Source: an uncultured Eubacterium sp.
Lineage (GTDB): Bacteria > Bacillota > Clostridia > Lachnospirales > Lachnospiraceae
Length of the DNA: 64,000 bases
Direction of reading: 5' to 3'
Assembly (NCBI GenBank): GCA_910589595.1
Contig: CAJUTM010000004.1
Coordinates: 62,001 to 126,000 of the forward strand
The notes under the pieces were generated by a model, which saw only the letters and a program-made list of their open reading frames with translations, was not told where the DNA came from and made no database searches. A program made the position numbers and the translations under genes. Of this stretch, positions 43,723 to 50,435 are shown piece by piece; within the stretch, counting starts at the first letter, position 1; every line of letters starts with the position of its first letter.

Positions 43723-45058
43723 TATGCTCTCACCTCACTTTGTCCAATTGATTCGATTTCCTTATATTTTGCACGAATCATATCAGTCTGTCTCTTCTGT
43801 TCCCTCGTTGGGCCGAATCCCATAAAGCGGCAAATATGGTCATTCTTGAGTATGCAGTAACACATTCTTTTCCAGCTTGGTATGTCTTTGCTGGATTTAA
43901 TATCATCCGTATGGTCCGGAATCCTGCCGGTAAAGATTACTCTGGATTTGCGGCTTAATGTGTAATTAGACACACCATTACGCCGGATTTTATATCCGTG
44001 ATCCTCCAGTTCCTTAATCGTTTCCTCATCAAGTCCGCCGCCTGTTGTGTGCCAGAAATGCATGGATGAATTAAACTTCTTGGCGTATTGATTTCGCAGC
44101 CGCACCGGCAATGTATCCAGCAAAAACAATGTATAAGACTGCCATGTATGCCCCTCCGGCAGCGTCACATTGCGATATCCCATAGCTTTCGTCTTACCAT
44201 AAATACTGGCAAAATTTGCCCCCTGTACCCGTCCCACCAGCTTCACCCAGATATCAGGGTCAATGATACGATACAAATTGAGGCTGTCTTTGGAGTAATC
44301 GTTAAACGGTGACGCCACACGCATTTGCGATGCTTTTAACCCCGCCTTATAATACAAATCATAGAGATGGTTGTAATCATAATTAAATATATAGTTAGCA
44401 TGCCACACATCTTCCACCCGCCAATCATAAATCGGTGAGGCACACCAGACATTTTTAAACTGCTGGCTAATCCAGCATTGATCCTTATAACCGTATTTGC
44501 GATTCAGAAAACCACTAAATCGCTGCAGCGATTCACTCGCACGGATACCCAGCAGGCAAATCGTCTTTCCATTACCGTGGCTGAGCCGATACCATCTTCT
44601 AAACTGCTTGGCAAGGCTCTCCTGATTCATCTTATATTTATATGTAGTAATCGGATTATTGTCAAGATTAATCACATATGGATGTTGTGGCATTGGTCTG
44701 ACCCATGCGTTCTCCTTTTTATCATCCCACGGATACCAGTACATCTCATAACTGCTCACTGCCGTTCGCGTCGCCATTGGCAGGCAGACCCAGTACGGCT
44801 CCACCTCTTTTTCAATCCTTTTAAAAGTCCTCTCGATATACTCGGTCGTCACCGTATACTGCGCTTCGAAATCCTGATGAAATACGCCAATTTTTCTATC
44901 CGGCGCATACTTTTTCTGATAATCCAGCAGCAGATTCAATAACACCCCGCTGTCTTTCCCTCCGGAAAAAGATAGATATTGTCAAATTCCTCAAAAATGA
45001 ACTTAAACCGCTCTTGTAATGCATCATAAACATTTTGTTCCATAAATGTTCGCTTCAT
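43722..45058 (-). pseudogene. ibrA: IbrA-like PAPS-reductase/DUF3440 protein, frameshifted at the P-loop
   Basis: An ATG at 45058 (GGGGG upstream) reads MKRTFMEQNVYDALQERF and FIFEEFDNI, then meets a stop near 44938. The conserved continuation LSFSGGKDSGVLLNLL, the ATP-pyrophosphatase loop, is in the next frame, and a stop just upstream in that frame prevents separate translation of the loop. One net base is missing (mod 3) around 44965-44975. Downstream the 407-codon body is open and normal: GVFHQDFEAQY, a C-terminal DUF3440 region (WHTTGGGLDEETIKELEDHG, RRNGVSNYTL). A GTG at 44945 could give a protein lacking the loop, so it would be inactive. Confidence 0.8.
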
Positions 45059-45202
45059 CTGTATATCCCCCATTTCCTCCGAAGAAACCTTATATCAATC
45101 ACAATTCAATGGTGTCGCTTCCTATATTCCCATTTAATGGAAAATATACCGTATTTTACCATTTATTTCAATGCTCTATTTGCCATATTAGCCTGAAGTC
45201 CT

Positions 45203-45260
45203 AAAAACAAATAAAGAGACATCATCTCCCCCTCGCGGGAAACAATGTCTCTCTTTGTTT
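45203..45260. terminator. Strong bidirectional stem-loop between ibrA and the Ig-like protein gene
   Basis: AAACAAATAAAGAGACAT pairs with ATGTCTCTCTTTGTTT around a loop of about 22 bases. On the minus strand a T run (TTTTTAGG) follows, ending the 45293-46261 transcript; on plus the arm end TTTGTTTAC serves the other side. Confidence 0.85.
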
Positions 45261-45292
45261 ACAAATCATCACCAAAATATCATGTGACTGAA

Positions 45293-46261
45293 TTATGCCG
45301 TAGGATATTCGGCTCCTTTTATGGCATTAAATGTAATTTTCTTAACTGTGATACCTTCCAAACAATCCGGAGCGGCGTAATCATTATTTCCATCCCATGT
45401 CTGGAAATTAAGTCCGGCACACTGGCCTGTGAAATCGTCATCCCCAAATTCCAGTGTATACTCTGTTTCATCTGCATTGATACCATAAGTAAATTTGTCT
45501 GCATCTTTATAGCCGTCTACATCACTCGCCTCCAGACAAAGTGCAATCTTACCTCCGTTCAGGGAAGAAGTATCCTCATCTCTAAAGTCATACTGCACTT
45601 CTATTGTTACCGACTCAAAATACTTCAAATCAAAGCGGTCATCTTTGTCCTTTAACAGGTTAAACGGAGTCTCTGCCTCTTCATCTGCGAGTTTAATCGC
45701 GCAGGCATGTGCAAAATCTGCGTCTAGTCCTGCATTTTGGAAATCATCATAAGTAATAACAATGTCTTTTACTTCCTTTGTTCTCGGAGTTGGGGTAGGG
45801 GGCGGCGTAGGTGTCGCTGTCGGCGTCGGAGTTGCATTGCCTGTGTTAGTGTTCGTGTTGGTGTTTGTGTTCGTATTTGTGTTGGTGTTCGTTTTCGTAT
45901 CAGTAGAAGTTTTCTTTGTAACAGAAACCGTAATCTTCTTTTTCAAAGTCTTCTTACCATACTTCATTTTAGCAGTAATTTTTGCTTTACCTGCTTTCTT
46001 TGCCTTAATCGTTACACCTTTTTTCGATTTCTTGGATAAAGAAACAACTTTCTTTCCAGCCTTATTTAGTGACCATGTAACTTTTTTGGCGTTTTTAACG
46101 GTTACTTTCTTCTTTGCACCCTCTTGCAGGGAAACCTTTGTCGTACTTAACTTAGGTTTCTTTGCTTTTGCGTCTGCCGGCATTACTGTCGCACTAAGAA
46201 CCATAGCAGCTGATAATACAACAGCAAGACCTTTCGCATTGTTTTTCACAAATGTTCTCAT
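45293..46261 (-). CDS. Secreted protein: Lys-rich Ig-like domain, (NT)n linker, C-terminal beta domain
   Basis: 322 residues. A signal peptide (core VVLSAAMVLSATV, cleavage after DAKA) is followed by a Lys-rich Big2-type domain (about 33-117), a linker of about nine Asn-Thr pairs and a Thr/Pro run (120-160). The acidic C-terminal region (165-320) contains FESVTIEVQYDFRD, KIALCLEASD and GLNFQTWDGN, resembling a carbohydrate-binding or adhesin fold, with no firm family. The GGAGG RBS and a promoter (46302-46330) are clear. No anchor motif. It may bind glycans on or near the cell. Confidence 0.75.
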   Translation of the reverse strand: MRTFVKNNAKGLAVVLSAAMVLSATVMPADAKAKKPKLSTTKVSLQEGAKKKVTVKNAKKVTWSLNKAGKKVVSLSKKSKKGVTIKAKKAGKAKITAKMKYGKKTLKKKITVSVTKKTSTDTKTNTNTNTNTNTNTNTNTGNATPTPTATPTPPPTPTPRTKEVKDIVITYDDFQNAGLDADFAHACAIKLADEEAETPFNLLKDKDDRFDLKYFESVTIEVQYDFRDEDTSSLNGGKIALCLEASDVDGYKDADKFTYGINADETEYTLEFGDDDFTGQCAGLNFQTWDGNNDYAAPDCLEGITVKKITFNAIKGAEYPTA

Positions 46262-46301
46262 GAAATACCTCCTTTTGGATTTTAATAATAGAGCTATTTA
46301 C

Positions 46302-46330
46302 ATTATAAAGTACTTTTACTGAAATTACAA
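46302..46330 (-). promoter_or_regulatory. Sigma-A promoter of the 45293-46261 gene
   Basis: TTGTAA (46325-46330) and TATAAT (46302-46307), 17-base spacer, minus strand, about 40 bases before the start. Confidence 0.8.
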
Positions 46331-46398
46331 TCATTATAATCACAATATTTTGTAGTTTTTTTGTTTTTTTACATTTTTTTACATTTTCTCCATAAGTT

Positions 46399-48744
46399 CT
46401 ATCTTACGGTAATCTTTTTCATGGCACTGTAACGGCCTCTTACTTTCCTGCCGTTTTTCGCTTTCTTAAATGCTCTTACTTTAACATAATATTTCTTTCC
46501 TTTTTTCAATTTTCTGGTTACGCATTTCGTTTTCTTCGCAGTTATTTTCTTAACCGCTTTTTTCAATTTTTTGTCCGTGGAATAGACAACTTCATATCCT
46601 GCCGCACCGCTTACTTTCTTCCATGAAATTTTTGCTTTCTTCGCTTTTGTCACCTTTACCTTAACGCCTTTTACTTTAGCAACTTTCACAGGTTTGTTTA
46701 CGCTGACATCCGGTGTCGGCTGGGGACTTGTTACTACAGGAGTATCCTTTCCCTGATCTGCAGGTGTCGGAGTCGGAGTTGCCGGCGGTACAAGTGTCGG
46801 GGTCGGCGTCGCTGTAGACGTCGGCGTTGCCGTCGGTCTCGGCGTCGGTACAGGAAGCGGCAAAGTAGGCGTTGTCTCCTCTTTCATAAACATCCATGTA
46901 TCGAGGTTAAACAACTTTCTGCCGGCCTCGCCTTTGAATATAAACTGGACGTCGTGAATGCCCGTTACCGTTTCTTTCAGGTTTGTCCGGAAATCATCAT
47001 ATTCGTTTGTTCCACCCGTATGACCAATCTCAACAGTACCGACGAGTTTTTGTTTTTCCGTATCGGTATAGTCCAGCCAGATTTCTATCGTTCCTCCGGC
47101 TGTATCGTCATCCGGATTCGCAATTACATTTCCTTTGCTGTCTTTAACAGGGTTTTCTAACGGTGTCCCAAGTCCGCAGGCAGCGCTTATGGTGAAAGAT
47201 TTTGCCCCCTCGCTGCCAAAATCGACCTCTCTGACCCGAATAAAATCATTGTTGTCAATGTCATAAACGGCTACGCCTCCAAGGGCTGCCGATTTCCAGA
47301 ATGCCGTCTTGCCCGTTACCGCATCGATTTCCGTGCAAGGCGTCTTTGATTTTGTTTTCACGCCGCGTCCGGTACCGTTGAATCCGCCTTTCGGGCCGTC
47401 CAGATTGCTTTCCCAACATATTGTCTCCGCCTGATTTAACTCGTACGGATTCAATGTTCCGATTGGGTCAACACTGAAATATGAGGAACCTTTTGTCTTA
47501 TTTGTCATTCCCTGAACCATATAGGCAGCGACATTATCCGGCGTCTCTTTCTTGATTAAGTTATTTTCATCGTATTCAAACTCTTTTACACAGACAGAAC
47601 GGTTCGAGCCATCCCCTCCAACGAGCATTTCATTCAGATAGAATAAATAATTTTTCCCCTTAAATTCGACTACCCCCGGATGAATACAGGAATATCCGTT
47701 TTCACGTCCCATCAAAAGCGCGCGATATGTCCATGGCCCCGTTGGCGTCGGCGCCGTAGAGTATTCGACGGTCTCCCCCGGTATACGCCCGCCGACAAAG
47801 AACATGAAATAATCGTCGGTATCCGGATTTCCGTCATCATGCTTTATCAGCCACGGTCCCTCTTCAAAGGCGCAGCGCTTTTCTTCTTCACCCTTTTTCT
47901 GCGTAGGGAATTTGCCTGTTGTTTCTTTTCCCTGAGACGGCTCGCCAAACGATTTGTAAGATTCCTCGCCAAACATCTGCTCGCTGTGCAGTCCCGGCCG
48001 CACTTCTCCTAAAATCTTATTGTCGCTCTTTGGAAAACGCGGGTCGATATTCTTCTCCTCTTCAGAGAGAACACCATCGCCATTTGTATCCGGATCCACG
48101 TCCAAGAGGTCGTTCGTAAGCTTGCAGTATCTTAAATACGGGTTCCCCCAATACAAATATACATCATAATTTTCGTAGTCTTCCGGATTGCCGTGGTCTT
48201 CAATATAAACCGTCGGATCAATATTTCCACCGTCCCAGCCGCCGTCAATTAAGTACTTGCCCGGTGTGGCGTCCTGAAAAGGCCCTTCCGGTCTGTCGGC
48301 AACCGCCACGTCAATCTTTGTTCCGTTAAAAGGTGCAAACAGGAAATATTTCTTCACCCACTTGCCGTCTTCCTTAATTGGCATTTCAACAACGTGCTGC
48401 GCCCAGGCACGCCAGTTTTCCTTTGATTTACTTTCCTTGTCAAATGTCTGTGCATGGGCAATCTGTCCATGATCCGTCCAGTTTACCATGTCTTTTGTGG
48501 AGTAACACCGCCATTCATTCATGTAACTCCAGTCGTTGTACTTCTGTTCTTTTAATTCATCGCGCGTCGTATAAACATATAAGGTGTCGCCTACGACAAG
48601 CGGTGACGGATCTGCCGTGTAAGTAGTCTGAATAATCGGATTTTCAGCAGATACCTTTTGGGGAATAAACAAACTGCCAAGGCAGAGAGACAGCGCACTC
48701 ACAATGGCAATTCCCTTTGATATAATCGTTTTTTTCTTTTTCAT
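46399..48744 (-). CDS. Secreted glycoside hydrolase family 43 enzyme with CBM6-like and Fn3 modules
   Basis: Probable extracellular arabinosidase/xylosidase acting on plant arabinoxylan. 781 residues. Signal peptide to about 32. GH43 domain (about 37-410): catalytic base Asp in TADPSPLVVGDTLYVY, pKa-modulating Asp in NIDPTVYIED, catalytic acid Glu in FEEGPWLIK. An EF-hand-like loop DTNGDGVLSEEE is inserted near 222. About 430-630 is a CBM6-like beta domain, then a Thr/Pro linker (635-690) and a Lys-rich Fn3 C-terminus (RGRYSAMKKITVR). No sortase motif. The divergent AraC gene probably controls it. Promoter and RBS (GGAGGG) are clear. Confidence 0.88.
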   Translation of the reverse strand: MKKKKTIISKGIAIVSALSLCLGSLFIPQKVSAENPIIQTTYTADPSPLVVGDTLYVYTTRDELKEQKYNDWSYMNEWRCYSTKDMVNWTDHGQIAHAQTFDKESKSKENWRAWAQHVVEMPIKEDGKWVKKYFLFAPFNGTKIDVAVADRPEGPFQDATPGKYLIDGGWDGGNIDPTVYIEDHGNPEDYENYDVYLYWGNPYLRYCKLTNDLLDVDPDTNGDGVLSEEEKNIDPRFPKSDNKILGEVRPGLHSEQMFGEESYKSFGEPSQGKETTGKFPTQKKGEEEKRCAFEEGPWLIKHDDGNPDTDDYFMFFVGGRIPGETVEYSTAPTPTGPWTYRALLMGRENGYSCIHPGVVEFKGKNYLFYLNEMLVGGDGSNRSVCVKEFEYDENNLIKKETPDNVAAYMVQGMTNKTKGSSYFSVDPIGTLNPYELNQAETICWESNLDGPKGGFNGTGRGVKTKSKTPCTEIDAVTGKTAFWKSAALGGVAVYDIDNNDFIRVREVDFGSEGAKSFTISAACGLGTPLENPVKDSKGNVIANPDDDTAGGTIEIWLDYTDTEKQKLVGTVEIGHTGGTNEYDDFRTNLKETVTGIHDVQFIFKGEAGRKLFNLDTWMFMKEETTPTLPLPVPTPRPTATPTSTATPTPTLVPPATPTPTPADQGKDTPVVTSPQPTPDVSVNKPVKVAKVKGVKVKVTKAKKAKISWKKVSGAAGYEVVYSTDKKLKKAVKKITAKKTKCVTRKLKKGKKYYVKVRAFKKAKNGRKVRGRYSAMKKITVR

Positions 48745-48776
48745 AAAATCCCTCCGTTCATAATAATTCTATTTCT

Positions 48777-48805
48777 ATATTAACCTTTCCGTGCGCTTCA
48801 TTCAA
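48777..48805 (-). promoter_or_regulatory. Promoter of the GH43 gene
   Basis: TTGAAT (48800-48805) and TAATAT (48777-48782), 17-base spacer, minus strand, about 33 bases before the ATG. It is back-to-back with the AraC promoter. Confidence 0.7.
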
Positions 48806-48826
48806 TGATTTTTCCATAGTAATTTA

Positions 48827-48854
48827 TTGATGTATGCAAACATTGTGTTATAAT
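48827..48854 (+). promoter_or_regulatory. Promoter of the AraC gene
   Basis: TTGATG (48827-48832) and TATAAT (48849-48854), 16-base spacer. The predicted +1 falls at or next to the start of the first stem of the leader RNA. Confidence 0.75.
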
Positions 48855-48860
48855 TATGAT

Positions 48861-48965
48861 GGATTGCGGAAGTTGTGAAACAACGGAGCAATCCAGAGTA
48901 TCAGTTGGGGGCAAAATACCTTTTGACCCCAACATCATAATATAAGCAATGGGGAGGTTAAAAAT
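48861..48965 (+). ncRNA. Structured 5' leader of the AraC gene (candidate cis-regulatory RNA)
   Basis: About 105 bases with two hairpins. P1: GGATTGC (48861-48867) with GCAATCC (48888-48894), enclosing GTTG/CAAC. P2: GTTGGGG-CAAAA (48904-48916) with TTTTG-CCCCAAC (48921-48933), a 12-base-pair stem with one internal mismatch and a 4-base loop. The 3' arm CCCCA (48927-48931) can instead pair with TGGGG (48950-48954) that covers the RBS GGGGAGG. So an on/off translational switch is possible. No known riboswitch class was recognised. Confidence 0.5.
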
Positions 48966-49748
48966 ATGATTGAAACGATATATGCCGGATACAATTCCGA
49001 ACACCCGTCTACTTTTTCATATCACATCGACAGCGGGCATACAGAATGGATTCTTTTATTTGTTCTGTCTGAATTTGAAATAAAAAAAGAACAGGCGTGG
49101 GTTTACACGCCGGCAAATCAATTAGTTCTCTTCCCTCCAAAAACGGAAGGGGATTACCGCGCATACCAGAATATTGATTTCATAAACAGTTGGGTTTCTT
49201 TTCACACAGATGAATCTTTTATTTTAAATACTTCGTTTCCTCCGGCGACCCCAATCGAATGCAAAACGCCGGATTTAGTCAATCATCTGCTTCATATGAT
49301 TGCTGCCGAAAATTTCTTTGACTATGAATATCGGAGCCAGTCGATATCTCATCTTTTTCATCTGCTGTTTTATAAGATGAACGAATGCTGCAAGACGGAA
49401 AATAATTCCACTATTTTAGGTAAATTGCAGCAGATTCGTTTTGAGATAACAAGTAATCCGGCCTTTCCGTGGAGTGTTTCTTATATTGCCGGACGATTGA
49501 ATATCAGCACCGGATATTTACAGAAATTATATAAAAAGAATTTTGGAAACTCCTGCATGGATGATGTGTACCGGCAGAGAATGAAACTTGCACAGGAGTA
49601 CATCATTCACAGCAACTACTCGATTCACCAGATTGCCGGAATATGCGGATATCAAAATACAGAACACTTTTGCCGCCATTTCAAACACCTGACAGGCGTT
49701 ACTGCCGGCGATTACCGGAAGGAGCACAAAAAAACAGAAAAACACTGA
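48966..49748 (+). CDS. AraC-family transcriptional regulator
   Basis: 260 residues. An N-terminal cupin-like sensing region (about 10-120, QLVLFPPKTEGDYRAYQNIDFI) and a C-terminal double helix-turn-helix (about 155-258): SVSYIAGRLNISTGYLQKLYK in the first, SIHQIAGICGYQNTEHFCRHF and KHLTGVTAGDYRK in the second, the standard AraC signature. It is divergent from the GH43 gene across 221 bases, so it probably activates it in response to a sugar. The RBS GGGGAGG may be masked by the leader. A terminator overlaps the stop. Confidence 0.9.
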   Translation: MIETIYAGYNSEHPSTFSYHIDSGHTEWILLFVLSEFEIKKEQAWVYTPANQLVLFPPKTEGDYRAYQNIDFINSWVSFHTDESFILNTSFPPATPIECKTPDLVNHLLHMIAAENFFDYEYRSQSISHLFHLLFYKMNECCKTENNSTILGKLQQIRFEITSNPAFPWSVSYIAGRLNISTGYLQKLYKKNFGNSCMDDVYRQRMKLAQEYIIHSNYSIHQIAGICGYQNTEHFCRHFKHLTGVTAGDYRKEHKKTEKH

Positions 49749-49778
49749 CCCTGTTTCCTCCATATGGCAGTGTTTTCC
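49737..49778. terminator. Bidirectional terminator between the AraC gene and the response-regulator remnant
   Basis: GAAAAACACTG and CAGTGTTTTCC pair around about 20 bases. Each strand ends in a T run (TTTTCC on plus; TTTTTCTGTTTTTTTG on minus), serving two convergent transcripts. Confidence 0.8.
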
Positions 49779-49780
49779 TG

Positions 49781-49843
49781 CTAAAATTCTACGATAATCC
49801 GCACGCTTTTTCCATCATCGCTCTTCGCCCTGATTTTGCCATG
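49781..49843 (-). pseudogene. Last 20 codons of a deleted sensor histidine kinase
   Basis: In the +1 frame relative to the response regulator, the end reads HGKIRAKSDDGKSVRIIVEF then TAG at 49781-49783. This is the closing beta strands of a HATPase_c domain (HGG-I-A-S--G-G). Nothing else of a kinase remains in the window. The operon order response regulator-kinase is thus inferred, with a deletion joining the two genes. Confidence 0.7.
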
Positions 49844-50418
49844 ATGAGCTCAACATTGATTTCGGCGTCGCTGTCATATCCCCATATTTTCTCCATAAAC
49901 CGTTTGGTAGAAATAAGCTGGCCCCGATTGGCAATCATCATTTCCAACATCTGAAATTCTTTATTGGAAAGCCGGACGCTTCCTTTCGGTGTACTCAGCT
50001 CAAAATTGGTACAATTCAGGGAAATGTTTCCCATCTGCAGAACGGCGCTGGTAGATTCTGTCTTTCTTCGGGTAACAGCGCGGATTCTCGCCAGCAGCTC
50101 TTTCGTATCAAAAGGTTTGCTGAGATAATCGTCGGCGCCGCTGTCCAGTCCGAGCACCCGATCATCAATCTCCGATTTTGCCGTAAGTATCAGCACCGGC
50201 ACCTGATTTCCCCGCTGTCTTATTTTTTTCAGCACGCTAATACCATCCATCTCAGGCATCATAATGTCCAGAATTACACCATCATAATTGCCCCCGTCCA
50301 AATAGGCTAATGCCTCTTTTCCGTCGTAAACGGCGTCGACAGAATAATTGTTATGTTTTAAAATTGCCACCAGCGCTTTCGAGAGTTCTTTCTCATCTTC
50401 TGCCAGTAATAACCGCAT
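49789..50418 (-). CDS. OmpR/PhoB-type response regulator with truncated DNA-binding domain
   Basis: 209 residues. The receiver domain is complete: acidic pair LLLAEDEKE, phospho-acceptor Asp in GVILDIMMPEMDG (about 51), LTAKSEIDDRV and the Lys in DYLSKPFDTKELL. The winged-helix domain begins normally (NFELSTPKGSVRLSNKEFQM, KRFMEKIWGYDSDAEINV) and then leaves the family before the recognition helix. The last 18 residues (LIMAKSGRRAMMEKACGLS) are out-of-frame kinase DNA. Full members are about 225-235 residues. DNA binding should be lost. It lies 17 bases after the surface-protein gene it may once have regulated. Confidence 0.85.
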   Translation of the reverse strand: MRLLLAEDEKELSKALVAILKHNNYSVDAVYDGKEALAYLDGGNYDGVILDIMMPEMDGISVLKKIRQRGNQVPVLILTAKSEIDDRVLGLDSGADDYLSKPFDTKELLARIRAVTRRKTESTSAVLQMGNISLNCTNFELSTPKGSVRLSNKEFQMLEMMIANRGQLISTKRFMEKIWGYDSDAEINVELIMAKSGRRAMMEKACGLS

Positions 50419-50435
50419 AAATATGCTCCTTATTG

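Noticed and set aside
45840..45900. Phase-variable simple repeat in the (NT)n linker
   Set aside because: Units vary in sequence (GTGTTAGTGTTCGTGTTGG and so on) and the period is a multiple of 3, so slippage would not change frame.
46340..46395. WalR box in TGTAAAAAAATGTAAAAAAA
   Set aside because: The two TGTAAA units are 10 bases apart (N4), not the N5 of WalR, and the place is a 3' end; it is simple A-rich DNA.
48861..48965. Known riboswitch classes (preQ1, guanidine-II, fluoride, c-di-GMP) for the AraC leader
   Set aside because: The conserved loop motifs of these classes are not present; it is reported only as an unclassified structured leader.
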